Origin: Chloroherpetonaceae bacterium
GTDB lineage: Bacteria > Bacteroidota > Chlorobiia > Chlorobiales > Thermochlorobacteraceae
Assembly: GCA_025056565.1 (NCBI GenBank)
Contig: JANWWA010000019.1
Coordinates: 1-39,242 of the forward strand
Direction: 5' to 3'
Length of the DNA: 39,242 nt
In this document: piece by piece, positions 1 through 9,353 of the stretch
Layout: every line of letters starts with the position of its first letter
Position numbering within the stretch: the stretch's first letter is position 1
Made by a program: the position numbers and the translations under genes
Notes under the pieces: model-generated
The model's input: only the letters and a program-made list of their open reading frames with translations
Database searches by the model: none
Told to the model about the DNA's origin: nothing

Positions 1-2538
1 ATCAACCAAACGGTCGGCACGTCCAACATTGACCTTCAGATCGGTTTCAACATTGCTCAGCCAACGGCGACTTCTTCGCCCTTCACATCGGTGGATTACA
101 GTTTGAGCGGCACCGCCGTGGCGGGCAATGGCAATGATTACATCATTTTGCCAAGCGGCACAGGACCGCCAACGGACACAAAGAACGAGGAAATTACGCC
201 AAATGCGCTCGGACGGGTGACATTTGACGACGGCATCACAAGCGACAATGTGCTAATGCTGCGCATTTTTGGCAGTTCGGTCTATAAGACGCCGCGCACG
301 ATTGTCCTAACGCTTCAGAATCCGCAGAGCGGCACGCTGGCGACGACCAACACGGTGCTGACCATCAATCTGACTTACTCGGCGCCGCAGCCGACGGTGC
401 AGTTTGCGGTGGCATCGGGTTCGGGGCTTGAGACCAGTTCGCCCGTAAGCATCACGGTAACGCTCTCGGCAGTTTCAGGTTCGCCCGTTACGGTGAATTT
501 TTCGCAAACGGGCGGCACGGCGACAAGCCCAGCGGATTACAGTTTCATCACGACCAGTCCGCTGACGATTCCTGCGGGGAGCACGACGGGAGCGATACAG
601 CTGAGCGTGGTGAATAACCCTGCTGACCAACCTGACCGAGACATACAGATTACGCTGAGCGCGCCCAACGGCGCAACGCTCGGTTCGCCATCGGTTTTCA
701 CCTATACGATACTGGATGTGCCTGCGATTGGCGATGTGGGTCCGGGTGGAGTGGGCAGTAGCAGCACAAACCTATTGTGGTTGCGGGCGGATGCGGGGAC
801 ATCAACAACCACAAATAACCAGCCCGTTAGTCAGTGGAACGACCAATCGGGCAACGGTCGCAACGCCACGCAGAACGCAGCGGCTCAACAACCGCTCTAC
901 CTTGCCAACGCCGTCAATAATCGCCCCGCTTTGCGCTTTGACGGCACCAATGACATACTGCTCCTGACCGGTTCCAATTCCATCAGTAACCAAGTGGGCA
1001 CGCTGCTGATAGTGGCGCGTCGCAATCCGCCAGGTCAGAACAACTGGCAACCGCTGTTTGTGTCGCCGTATTTTTACCCGTTTGTGCGCACGGATGCGCA
1101 AGTGGCTTTTGGAATGTGGGCGAGCGGACCATCAACGCAGTATTATCAGCCGTTTCCGACGGATGTTGGGACGGCGTTTCGGGTGATGGGGTTTCGTCAA
1201 GCGGGCGGGGGAACGGGGAATCTGCGAATGTTTTTGGATGGAGCGGAGAGTGGAGCGACGCATGCTGGGGCGACGGCGGCATATGGGGCGGCGACGGGGA
1301 TTGGAGGGGACCCTGTCAGCACAACTTGGTCGTTTCCAGGGGACATTGCGGAGGTGATTTTTTACAACAATGCGCTCAATGTGGCAAGACGCATCATCGT
1401 GGAAAATTATCTGTCAGCGAAGTATGACATCAACATTAGCGGCAGTGGCAATGACCGTTATGCTGGCGATACGCCCGCCAACGGCAATTACGACTTTGAT
1501 GTGCAAGGCATCGGCACATCCGACGGCACATTTGCCAACCGCCACGCCAGCGCTCGGCGAGGCGGCGGCTTGCACTTGCAACAGCGCAACAATTCTCTCA
1601 ATGCGGCAAACGAGTATCTCTTCTCTGGGCATAACAATGTGCCTGCCGTGCCACTTTCGCAATCCGATTTGCCATCGGGCGTAACGGACCGATGGTCAAG
1701 AATCTGGTATCTGGACAAAACAGGCTCAATTGACGCTCAACTCATCTTTGATTTCGGCGACGCAGGCGTGAGCATTATGCCCGGCAATCCCACAAACTAT
1801 CGCTTGCTCTATCGTTCAGGGCTTGCTGGCGCGTTTGCAGAGGTTACCGTCGCCGCAACGCAGGTTCAAGGCGACCAAGTGATTTTTGATGTTGATAATG
1901 CGAATCTTAATGATGGTTACTACACCATCGGCACGACGAACCCCGTAGATAGCCCGCTGCCCGTAGAACTCGTCTCCTTCACGCTTACGCCCAAAGAACG
2001 CGGCGTGCTCGTGGAGTGGGAGACGGCCTCAGAACTCAATAATGCAGGCTTTATTTTGCAGCGTAGCATCAGCCGAGAAGGTCAATACACCGAAATTGCC
2101 TCTTATCGCACACACGATGCATTAGTCGGGCTTGGCACTTCTCCCACTGGAAAAAAGTATGCTTACTTCGATAATGACCGCTTACAAGCTGGACAGACTT
2201 ACTTTTACAAACTTGCCGATGTAGACTTCAACGGCGTCATCACTGAGCACTCGGTGAGAGAAATTACGCTGCCTCGTGAGTATAGCCTTTCACAAAACTA
2301 TCCCAACCCATTTAATCCAACGACAACCATAGAGTTTTCATTGCGTCAAGATGGACGCACGGTTTTGGAGGTTTTCAATGTGTTAGGTCAGCGCGTCGCT
2401 GTGTTAGTAGATGGTGAGCTGAAAGCAGGGACCTACCGATATGTGTTTAATGCATCAGGACTTTCCTCAGGGATGTATTTTTATCGCTTGCGTAGCAGCA
2501 CTTTTGTCGCAACGAAGAAAATGTTGCTCTTGCGCTAA
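1..2538 (+). CDS. T9SS-secreted adhesin-like protein, 3' part
   Basis: The frame is open from base 1 with no stop, so the gene begins outside the window; the GTG at 91 is merely the first start-like codon. Order of parts: two Calx-beta-like segments (about bases 60-360 and 390-710; the second has the typical GGTATSPADYS wording), a LamG/concanavalin-like segment starting with LLWLRADAG (about 770-1400), a module common in such secreted proteins (YLFSGHNN, WSRIWYLDKTG; about 1430-1930), and a last 85 residues with NYPNPFNPTTTI and MKMLLLR-like ending, the type A T9SS sorting domain. Inferred role: large surface or released protein exported by Sec then T9SS; binding partner unknown. Bases 1000-1340 carry G-rich runs unlike the neighbours. 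A strong hairpin follows the stop. Confidence 0.85.
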   Translation: MNQTVGTSNIDLQIGFNIAQPTATSSPFTSVDYSLSGTAVAGNGNDYIILPSGTGPPTDTKNEEITPNALGRVTFDDGITSDNVLMLRIFGSSVYKTPRTIVLTLQNPQSGTLATTNTVLTINLTYSAPQPTVQFAVASGSGLETSSPVSITVTLSAVSGSPVTVNFSQTGGTATSPADYSFITTSPLTIPAGSTTGAIQLSVVNNPADQPDRDIQITLSAPNGATLGSPSVFTYTILDVPAIGDVGPGGVGSSSTNLLWLRADAGTSTTTNNQPVSQWNDQSGNGRNATQNAAAQQPLYLANAVNNRPALRFDGTNDILLLTGSNSISNQVGTLLIVARRNPPGQNNWQPLFVSPYFYPFVRTDAQVAFGMWASGPSTQYYQPFPTDVGTAFRVMGFRQAGGGTGNLRMFLDGAESGATHAGATAAYGAATGIGGDPVSTTWSFPGDIAEVIFYNNALNVARRIIVENYLSAKYDINISGSGNDRYAGDTPANGNYDFDVQGIGTSDGTFANRHASARRGGGLHLQQRNNSLNAANEYLFSGHNNVPAVPLSQSDLPSGVTDRWSRIWYLDKTGSIDAQLIFDFGDAGVSIMPGNPTNYRLLYRSGLAGAFAEVTVAATQVQGDQVIFDVDNANLNDGYYTIGTTNPVDSPLPVELVSFTLTPKERGVLVEWETASELNNAGFILQRSISREGQYTEIASYRTHDALVGLGTSPTGKKYAYFDNDRLQAGQTYFYKLADVDFNGVITEHSVREITLPREYSLSQNYPNPFNPTTTIEFSLRQDGRTVLEVFNVLGQRVAVLVDGELKAGTYRYVFNASGLSSGMYFYRLRSSTFVATKKMLLLR

Positions 2539-2558
2539 CCAGTGCATTTTTTCTTGTC

Positions 2559-2588
2559 AGGCAGGTCGAATACCTGCCTTTTCTTTTT
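2559..2588 (+). terminator. Rho-independent terminator
   Basis: An 8-bp perfect stem (AGGCAGGT / ACCTGCCT) with a 5-base loop is followed by TTTCTTTTTC. It lies 21 bases after the stop of the T9SS protein. The T-run is on the plus side only, so it should serve the plus-strand gene and not the convergent receiver gene. Confidence 0.8.
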
Positions 2589-2593
2589 CACAT

Positions 2594-2971
2594 TCAGGCC
2601 GGATTGAGCAGGGCTTGGAGGGTTGTGTGCAGCTTTTCAATCTTGAAGGGCTTTTGCAGCGTTTTGATATTGCCACTTTTTTGAATGCTCAGCAAGTCTG
2701 TTTCGCGCTCGTAGCCGGTGATAATCAAAATAGGCATTTCGGGTGCTTTCTGCCGAATGTGCTGAATGAGTCGGTCACCACTGAGCTTTGGCATCACCAA
2801 ATCAGTAATCACGCCCGAGAGGTGATGAAAGTGCTCATCAAATTTTTTCACACCCTCTGCACCATCTTTGCATAAAATCAGGTTGTAATTTTCAGACAAA
2901 ATATCGGCTAGCAAATCCCTGATGAGGTCTTCGTCATCAACAACGAGCAGCGTTTTCTTTGGGGCACTCAT
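2594..2971 (-). CDS. Single-domain response regulator (CheY-like receiver)
   Basis: A stand-alone receiver domain of 125 residues, the usual size. The acidic pocket is D12/D13, the phospho-acceptor D57 (VITDLVMP), the switch threonine T85 (IITGY) and the lysine K107 (QKPF), so phosphorylation chemistry looks intact. There is no output domain, so it probably works by protein contact or in a phosphorelay. No kinase gene is adjacent, so its partner cannot be told from here. Start ATG at 2971 has a weak AAGG upstream. It converges on the T9SS gene and is divergent from the TPR gene. Confidence 0.9.
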   Translation of the reverse strand: MSAPKKTLLVVDDEDLIRDLLADILSENYNLILCKDGAEGVKKFDEHFHHLSGVITDLVMPKLSGDRLIQHIRQKAPEMPILIITGYERETDLLSIQKSGNIKTLQKPFKIEKLHTTLQALLNPA

Positions 2972-3131
2972 TTTGCCTTGGAAAATTGATTAGCAAATGA
3001 GCCGCAAGTTATGGGCTTATTGCATTTTTTTCAAGTGCAAACTAAATTGGCGCTCTCACAAAGTCGCCAGCACAATCCAAAGGTAACTGTTAATTCCTCG
3101 TCGAATGAACGCTCGGCTGAAAGGATTAGAA

Positions 3132-4625
3132 ATGATGCTGAAGTCGACCCCAAGCCTGCAGGGTCGTGTCGATTTAATCAACCGCGCTGCTTGGGACCTT
3201 CGCCACTCTGAACCTGACACTGCGCTTTCACTATGCGACGATGCAATTAAGCTCTCTCAAAGCTCCAACTACATTCAAGGCTTGGCCGAAGCCTTTAGGA
3301 TTCGTGGCTACTGCCGCTGGCGCAAGGGCGACTATGATGCTGCGCTTCAAGATACGCTTCAAGCTCTCAACATCTTTCAAGACTTGGACAATAAATCGGG
3401 GCAAATTTCCTCGCTAAATACGCTCGGTCACATCTACTACAAGAAAGGCGACGCCAAACAAGCCTTAGAGCACTATCAAAAGTCTTTGGCACTTAACCAA
3501 GCAATTGGCGATAAGAAAGGGGAAGCGACCGCCCTCAACAACATCGGTGGCATCTATGCCAGCCTTGGCGAACATAGTCAAGCCATTCAGTATCACGAAA
3601 GCAGCCTCAAAATCCGCCAAGCCATACGCGACCGTGTCGGTGAAGCCAATTCACTCAGCCACCTTGCTGCATCATTTGCACATCTTGGTGACTACAAACA
3701 GAGCTTGGACTACCACGAGCGCAGCTTGAAACTGCGTATCTCACTCGGCGATAAAAAAGGCGAAGCAACCACCCTGCAAAGCATCGCCAACATTTACTAC
3801 AACTTGGGTCAATACGCTAAATCTTTGGAGTATTACGAGCGCACCTTAAAAATCAAAGAGGCACTGGGTGAAGAGCAAAGCGCTTGCTACATCTTAAACT
3901 GCATCGGCAACATCTATGCCTACCTTGGCAATTACGATAAAGCGCTGGAATACCATCAGCGTAGCTTGAAATTACAAGAAGCCACTGGCGACAAGCAGGG
4001 AGAATCCGATACGCTCCTACGCATTGGCAAAATCTTTTCACGCCAGCAGAATACGGAGAAAGCCAGTGAGTTTTTCCAGCGCGCACTCAGTCTTGCTGAA
4101 GAAATCAAACACAGCAACTCTGCTCGCGCTGCAAAACCTGCTGCTTCGCCGCCAACCGAACTGCTTTCTTCTGAGGAATCCACTCTGTCTGAGCTATTGC
4201 CCACTCTGAATCGTGGCACTCTTGGCACAACTGAACTTTCTTTGTCTTCTTCTGAGCTGAAAGGTTACAGCTCACCTACACCTGACACAGCCGATGCACT
4301 TCCCTCACCAGCCTCTCCTGAGTCCAGCGAACACGCTGCGCTTTCTTCGGCAATAAAGTCCACGCTTACGCCCACGCCTTCACCGAGCGTGCCTGCAGCC
4401 AGTGCGTCACTCAATTCATCGTCTGCGGCTGAACCTGTTAAGCGTAAGCGCGGTCGCCCAACCAATGTGCCAGAGGGTGTTAAGCCAAAGAAAATTACCT
4501 ACTACCTAAAAAACCCTGTCTTGGAAAAAAAGTTGAAGCTACTTAGCGTCGAAACCTCACGCGACCTTTCTGACCTTACAACTGAAGCCTTAGAAGACCT
4601 TCTTAAAAAATACGGCTTTACATAA
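3132..4625 (+). CDS. TPR protein with AT-hook-like and RHH-like C-terminus
   Basis: The frame opens earlier (ATG 3105), but ATG 3132 has AAAGGA six bases ahead and is chosen; this gives 497 residues. About residues 10-320 are some eight tetratricopeptide repeats of the 40-residue kind (GNIYAYLGNYDKALEYHQRS and similar), as in LGN/Rapsyn-type and regulatory TPR proteins. Residues about 323-436 are a low-complexity Ser/Pro/Ala linker. Then comes KRKRGRPTN (437-445), like an AT-hook, and a last stretch with KKITYYLK and SRDLSDLTTEALEDLLKKYG that reads like a CopG/ribbon-helix-helix unit. Inference: a DNA-binding regulator whose TPRs sense a protein partner. The pentapeptide gene starts 3 bases after its stop, so the two are probably co-transcribed. 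The TPR call is firm; the DNA-binding call is moderate. Confidence 0.85.
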   Translation: MMLKSTPSLQGRVDLINRAAWDLRHSEPDTALSLCDDAIKLSQSSNYIQGLAEAFRIRGYCRWRKGDYDAALQDTLQALNIFQDLDNKSGQISSLNTLGHIYYKKGDAKQALEHYQKSLALNQAIGDKKGEATALNNIGGIYASLGEHSQAIQYHESSLKIRQAIRDRVGEANSLSHLAASFAHLGDYKQSLDYHERSLKLRISLGDKKGEATTLQSIANIYYNLGQYAKSLEYYERTLKIKEALGEEQSACYILNCIGNIYAYLGNYDKALEYHQRSLKLQEATGDKQGESDTLLRIGKIFSRQQNTEKASEFFQRALSLAEEIKHSNSARAAKPAASPPTELLSSEESTLSELLPTLNRGTLGTTELSLSSSELKGYSSPTPDTADALPSPASPESSEHAALSSAIKSTLTPTPSPSVPAASASLNSSSAAEPVKRKRGRPTNVPEGVKPKKITYYLKNPVLEKKLKLLSVETSRDLSDLTTEALEDLLKKYGFT

Positions 4626-4628
4626 GCG

Positions 4629-5009
4629 ATGCGTCATCTTTCCGACCGCGACATTTGGATGCTGATTGCCCTTTCATCATTTGGCGAACACTTTCGTCCG
4701 CTGAATTTGCAAGGTGCTGACCTTTCAGGCGCTGACTTGAAACATGCATTTTTGCAAAATGCAAATTTCACAGATGCAAACCTTTCCTACGCCAACTTGG
4801 AAAAAGCTAACCTGTATCAAGCTTATTTGCATGACGCCAATTTCTCTTATGCTAACTTGCAAGGTGCTGATTTAAGTAATGCATACATTCGTGGCACGAA
4901 TTTTCAAGGAGCAGATTTGCGGGGTGCCAATTTCTCTGGCGCGCTTATCAAAGACGCAAACTTCACTGATGCTCAGATTGACATCAAAACAAAAGGGCTT
5001 ATTTACTGA
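4629..5009 (+). CDS. Pentapeptide-repeat protein
   Basis: The 126-residue product is nearly all A(D/N)LXX repeats (about residues 23-117: GADLS, GADLK, NANFT, DANLS, YANLE and so on), predicting a right-handed quadrilateral beta-helix of four to five coils. A short helical leader (MRHLSDRDIWMLIALSSFG) precedes it. No signal peptide, so cytoplasmic. Some relatives, such as MfpA and Qnr, mimic DNA and bind gyrase, but most have no known role, and nothing here proves that activity. It sits 3 bases after the TPR/RHH gene with no clear ribosome site of its own, suggesting translational coupling. The convergent subtilase stop lies 11 bases beyond. Confidence 0.85.
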   Translation: MRHLSDRDIWMLIALSSFGEHFRPLNLQGADLSGADLKHAFLQNANFTDANLSYANLEKANLYQAYLHDANFSYANLQGADLSNAYIRGTNFQGADLRGANFSGALIKDANFTDAQIDIKTKGLIY

Positions 5010-5020
5010 GACACAACTTC

Positions 5021-6835
5021 CTACTTTTGCAATAGCATCTTTTTTGTCTCCGAAAATGCGTCTGCTTGAAGCCTGTAGAAGTAAATGCCACTTGGGAGCG
5101 CTGTGGCAGAAAACTGCACCGCATACCGCCCTGCTTGCTGCATGCTACTCACCAGCGTTGCGACTTCTCTGCCCAAGGCATCATACACTCTTAGATTGAC
5201 CGCACAGGGATATGGCAGCTCGTAGACAATTGTGGTGCTTGGGTTGAATGGATTGGGATAATTCTGCTCTAACTTGAATTGGCTTGGCTTTGCCACGTGC
5301 TCACGCACCGATGCAATTCCTCGCACACGGTTTAGGGCATCGAGCGCATTCACGATTCCCCAGCCCATCTCACGATTTGGTGTGCGGTGCAGACTTGCTG
5401 TCTCACGCAGCGCCGTGCGTATCTCTACGGGTGTCAGAGACGGATTGGCTGATAAGAGTAGCGCGGCCACACCGGCTACAATCGGGCAAGAGAACGATGT
5501 GCCATTCACGAAGCCATAGCTTGTTGGACTGGCTGCGCCCACGGTCAACACTCCCGCACCCATTGCCATCACATCAGGCTTGATGCGTCCGTCGGCTGTC
5601 GGCCCCACAGAGCTGAATGCCGCACGCACGCCTTGACTGTTGACGGCGCCCACAGCAATGACCGTGTCTGCATCAGCGGGTGCGACAAGGGTGTTCGCAG
5701 GCAGTGCTACCGTTCCACCGTTGCCTGCACTATTCACGACCACAATCCCTACTTGCGCAGCACGTGCTGCTGCTCGGGTTGAGATAGCCGTGCGACCGTT
5801 CATTTCTCGCCACGTGTAAGGCGGAAAAGGCGGATCAAAGACACTATACCCCAGCGAACTTGTAATAATGTCGGCTCCGAGACTATCTGCCCACTCTGCA
5901 GCAGCCGCCCAGTTGTCTTCTTCAATCGGTGTTTCGCTTCGTGCATCTTCAGTGCGTGCTAGCGCATAGTGTGCATTGAACGCTACGCCAATGAGTCGCC
6001 CAGCTTGATACCCTGCAAGAACCCCCATTGTGGCCGTGCCATGTGAATGTGCCCCCAGCTCTGGTGAGCGTGCAACAAAATCGTAGCGCGCTACCACGCG
6101 CAGTGAGCGAAATGCTTCGTGCGAAAGATTCGCAAAGCCAGCATCGAAGTTGGCAATTAAGACCCCTTGCCCTGTAAAGCCTAATCGATGCACTTCAGGG
6201 ATTCTGGATAGCGCCAGTTGCGTTAGCGATTGCCCATAGTCCAATTGCGACAGAGCGGGTTGTTCTGGCTCTCTGCCCACTGCACTGGGCAGTGTTTTTT
6301 CTAAGAAGAGCGCCTCAATTGGTTCGTTGTCATCTATGTCTTTTCTGCGCTGTGCGGCTTTGCTCGGCACCAGCACCTCAGCGTGAGTTACTTCCTCCAT
6401 GCGTAGCAGCTCAGGCAAACGTGCTGACGCGATTTCACCACTTACCAAGTTCAAGGACTTGATGCAGTGCCGAATTTTTAGTCCAGCCTGCCTGAGTTTT
6501 TCAAGATCGCTTGGCTCAAAGGGTAAATCCTCAGGTGTGATAAGACTGGGTAACACCCCAGCCTTTACCATCTTTTGACGCCGCTGAATCGCTCTCTGCG
6601 AAAGTAACTCCTCAGGCTTGTAGGCTCGAACTGACTTGCGAGAGAGTTCGACTGCCACCTTCAGCGGCTCGTTTAGCTTTGCACGCTGCCAAATGTTCAG
6701 CAAAGCTGGCGAGCACTTTTGCAAGAGACTTTTTTGCACTGTGCCCTCAATAGGCTGCGCTTGCCCCACACTGGCTTGGAAAAGCCCGTAACTACAAAGC
6801 ACGAATTTTACAAGTTGCGTAACCCTCATGCGCAT
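5021..6835 (-). CDS. Subtilisin-like (S8) serine protease, T9SS cargo
   Basis: The frame is open back to 6913, but ATG 6835 starts a signal peptide (hydrophobic LVKFVLCSYGLF, then QAQ) and leaves 87 bases for divergent promoters, so it is preferred (604 residues). Residues about 30-190 form a propeptide-like region. The S8 catalytic triad is Asp231 (NFDAG, where DTG is usual), His265 (HSHGTATMG) and Ser447 (NGTSFSCP), with oxyanion Asn372 (NSAGN). The last 80 residues hold NYPNPFNPSTTI and end in KKMLLQK, a type A T9SS sorting domain. Inferred: exported by Sec, then passed to T9SS and attached to or released from the cell surface as a degradative or processing protease. Converges on the pentapeptide gene. 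Confidence 0.92.
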   Translation of the reverse strand: MRMRVTQLVKFVLCSYGLFQASVGQAQPIEGTVQKSLLQKCSPALLNIWQRAKLNEPLKVAVELSRKSVRAYKPEELLSQRAIQRRQKMVKAGVLPSLITPEDLPFEPSDLEKLRQAGLKIRHCIKSLNLVSGEIASARLPELLRMEEVTHAEVLVPSKAAQRRKDIDDNEPIEALFLEKTLPSAVGREPEQPALSQLDYGQSLTQLALSRIPEVHRLGFTGQGVLIANFDAGFANLSHEAFRSLRVVARYDFVARSPELGAHSHGTATMGVLAGYQAGRLIGVAFNAHYALARTEDARSETPIEEDNWAAAAEWADSLGADIITSSLGYSVFDPPFPPYTWREMNGRTAISTRAAARAAQVGIVVVNSAGNGGTVALPANTLVAPADADTVIAVGAVNSQGVRAAFSSVGPTADGRIKPDVMAMGAGVLTVGAASPTSYGFVNGTSFSCPIVAGVAALLLSANPSLTPVEIRTALRETASLHRTPNREMGWGIVNALDALNRVRGIASVREHVAKPSQFKLEQNYPNPFNPSTTIVYELPYPCAVNLRVYDALGREVATLVSSMQQAGRYAVQFSATALPSGIYFYRLQADAFSETKKMLLQK

Positions 6836-6922
6836 CAGTTCGCTTTCCGCTTCGATTTTCTTGTTTGAACAACTGAGTTTTATTTTCTTAAAGTCTCTTT
6901 CAAAATAACTCATTTAAGCACA

Positions 6923-9346
6923 ATGAAGCGCACTACTTTCATTTTCATACTCGTGCTTTCCCCCGCTTTGCTTTTTGCACAAACGCTTTCCGTCAAAGAC
7001 CGTGAAACAGGTCAGCCCTTAGCGTCCGTTAAAATTTTTAGTCAGTCACCGCCCTTCTCAGGCACTACAAATCGGCAAGGGCAAGCTGACATTTCTGCTC
7101 TAAAAGAGGCAAAGCAAATTCGCATCTGGCTGTATGGGTATAAGGCACTCACGCTAAGCTATGCGGCGTTGCAAGAGAGAAATTTCGAGGTGCAGCTCGA
7201 ACCGTCATCGTTTTCCACAAGTGAAATCGTCGTGAGCGCAAGCAAGTGGAGCCAGCAAAAACGCGATGTGCCAAACAAAATCACGACGATTTCTGCTAAG
7301 GATGTTGCACTCTACAACCCGCAGACCGCTGCCGATTTACTGGGTGTGTCAGGCGAGGTCTTCATTCAGAAAAGTCAGCAGGGAGGCGGTAGCCCAATGA
7401 TTCGTGGTTTTGCGACGCATCGCTTGCTTTACTCTGTCGATGGCGTTCGAATGAACACAGCTATCTTTCGCGCCGGCAACATTCAAAATGTCATCTCGCT
7501 TGACCCTTTTGCGATTGAGAATACCGAGATTTTTTTCGGTCCTGGCTCTGTGATTTACGGCAGCGATGCAATTGGCGGTGTGATGAACTTTCAGACGCTT
7601 TCGCCAAAGTTGGCTCCAACCAGTGAGTCACCAATTATCACAGGTTCTGCCGTTGGGCGCTTTTCTTCTGCTAACCGTGAACAAACTGGACACCTTGACT
7701 TGAATGTGGGTTGGAAAAACTTTGCACTTCTTACTAGCTTCAGCAGCCACTCTTTTGACGACCTTTTGATGGGTCGGCACGGTCCGCAAGAATACCTGCG
7801 CACTTTTTATGTGCAGCGCATTGACAGCATCGATAGAATTGTTACCAACGATAATCCACTTTTGCAGCGCCCCAATGCCTACTCGCAAATTAACTTGATG
7901 CAAAAAGTGCGCTGGCAACCGACCGAGAACTGGGATGCGCAGTATGCCTTTCACTTCTCTGAAACTTCTGAGTATGCCCGCTACGACCGCTTAATTGAAA
8001 CCACTTCTGCCGGTGTGCCGCGCAGCGCCGTCTGGAACTACGGTCCGCAAAAGTGGGTGATGCATCACTTAAGCCTATCGCACTCGCAGCCGAATGCGCT
8101 CTATGATGCGCTTTCGCTCAGTCTTGCACTTCAATTTTTTGAGGAAAGTCGCATTGACCGCAATTTTAGCGGTAGCCAACGCTTCCGATTGCGCACGCAG
8201 CTCGAGGAAGTCACAGCCTACTCCATCAACCTTGACTTTTCTAAATCAATTGGAGACCATCAACTCTACTACGGCGTTGAAGCGGTCTTCAACCATGTGC
8301 GTTCTACAGGCACGGGGGTTGATATTCGCACCAATACACCTGTTGCGGTTGCAGATCGCTATCCCCAGTCGAATTGGTCGTCGCTTGCCGCCTACCTTAG
8401 CTACCAGTATCGCTTTTCAGAGCAGGTGTTGTTGCGCGGCGGTGTGCGTTACAATCAGTTTGCCAATGTGTCTGACTTTACGCGCAATCTTCCCTTCTTC
8501 CCGTTTGATTTTACCAGTGCATCGCTGAACAATGGAGCAATAATCGGCAGCCTTGGCGCCATCTTTACGCCTGGCGATGGTTGGACAGTTAGCCTTAATG
8601 CGTCATCAGGTTTTCGCGCGCCAAATGTTGATGACATTGGCAAAATCTTTGAGCAACCGCAGCGCACAGTGATTGTGCCAAATCCGAACTTGCGTGCCGA
8701 GTATGCTTACAATGCCGAACTTGGTCTGAGCAAATCATTTGGCGATTTTGCCAAAGTGGAGCTTTATGGCTACTACACGCTTCTGGAAGGTGCACTGGTG
8801 CGACGCGATTTTCAGGTCAATGGACGCGATAGCATTTTCTACGATGGCAGCTTGCAACGCGTGCAAGCTATTCAAAACGCAGCATTTGCACGCGTCTATG
8901 GCTTCAATGCATCAGTCGATGTGCAATTTCCGCTGGGCTTTCGCTTCTCCTCTCGCCTAAATTATCAGCTCGGCCGTGAAGAAATGGACGACGGACAGGT
9001 TAGCCCTTCACGGCACGCAGCGCCGCTTTTTGGTCTCTCTCGCCTTGCTTTTACGGCACAGAACTTGGACGCAGAATTTTATGCAATGTACAGTGGCGAG
9101 GTAAGCTTTGAGAACCTAAATGTAGAGGAGCGTGGAAAGCCACACATCTACGCCCGCGATGCCAGCGGCAATCCGTATTCTCCCAGCTGGCTTACGCTCA
9201 ATTTCAAGGCACTTTATCGCTTCTCAGAGACGCTGAGCGTCAGTGCAGGCATTGAGAATCTTGCCGATGTGCGCTATCGCCCATACAGCTCAGGGTTAGT
9301 TGCACCCGGCAGAAATTTTATACTGTCGCTTCGAGCGGCTATTTAA
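6923..9346 (+). CDS. TonB-dependent outer-membrane receptor, haem type
   Basis: An 807-residue receptor with a signal peptide (cleavage near LLFAQ), a CarboxypepD-like domain (about 20-95), a plug (about 105-230: VVSASKW, MIRGFATHRLLYSVDGVRMN, GSDAIGGVMNF) and a 22-strand-type barrel to the end. It carries the FRAP (564-567) and NPNL (587-590) boxes known from haem/haemoglobin receptors such as HemR and HmuR; the histidine usual between them is missing. It would import haem or a related ligand with TonB/ExbBD energy. No TonB, haem oxygenase or ABC importer gene is adjacent. Start ATG has no clear ribosome site. The subtilase gene is divergent and might supply haem by degrading proteins, a speculation from position only. 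Confidence 0.9.
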   Translation: MKRTTFIFILVLSPALLFAQTLSVKDRETGQPLASVKIFSQSPPFSGTTNRQGQADISALKEAKQIRIWLYGYKALTLSYAALQERNFEVQLEPSSFSTSEIVVSASKWSQQKRDVPNKITTISAKDVALYNPQTAADLLGVSGEVFIQKSQQGGGSPMIRGFATHRLLYSVDGVRMNTAIFRAGNIQNVISLDPFAIENTEIFFGPGSVIYGSDAIGGVMNFQTLSPKLAPTSESPIITGSAVGRFSSANREQTGHLDLNVGWKNFALLTSFSSHSFDDLLMGRHGPQEYLRTFYVQRIDSIDRIVTNDNPLLQRPNAYSQINLMQKVRWQPTENWDAQYAFHFSETSEYARYDRLIETTSAGVPRSAVWNYGPQKWVMHHLSLSHSQPNALYDALSLSLALQFFEESRIDRNFSGSQRFRLRTQLEEVTAYSINLDFSKSIGDHQLYYGVEAVFNHVRSTGTGVDIRTNTPVAVADRYPQSNWSSLAAYLSYQYRFSEQVLLRGGVRYNQFANVSDFTRNLPFFPFDFTSASLNNGAIIGSLGAIFTPGDGWTVSLNASSGFRAPNVDDIGKIFEQPQRTVIVPNPNLRAEYAYNAELGLSKSFGDFAKVELYGYYTLLEGALVRRDFQVNGRDSIFYDGSLQRVQAIQNAAFARVYGFNASVDVQFPLGFRFSSRLNYQLGREEMDDGQVSPSRHAAPLFGLSRLAFTAQNLDAEFYAMYSGEVSFENLNVEERGKPHIYARDASGNPYSPSWLTLNFKALYRFSETLSVSAGIENLADVRYRPYSSGLVAPGRNFILSLRAAI

Positions 9347-9353
9347 CTTCGGG

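Noticed and set aside
1000-1340. G-rich stretch in the first gene as a mobile element or sequencing error
   Set aside because: The frame stays open and the LamG-like sequence continues through it, so it is coding sequence with a local composition shift only.
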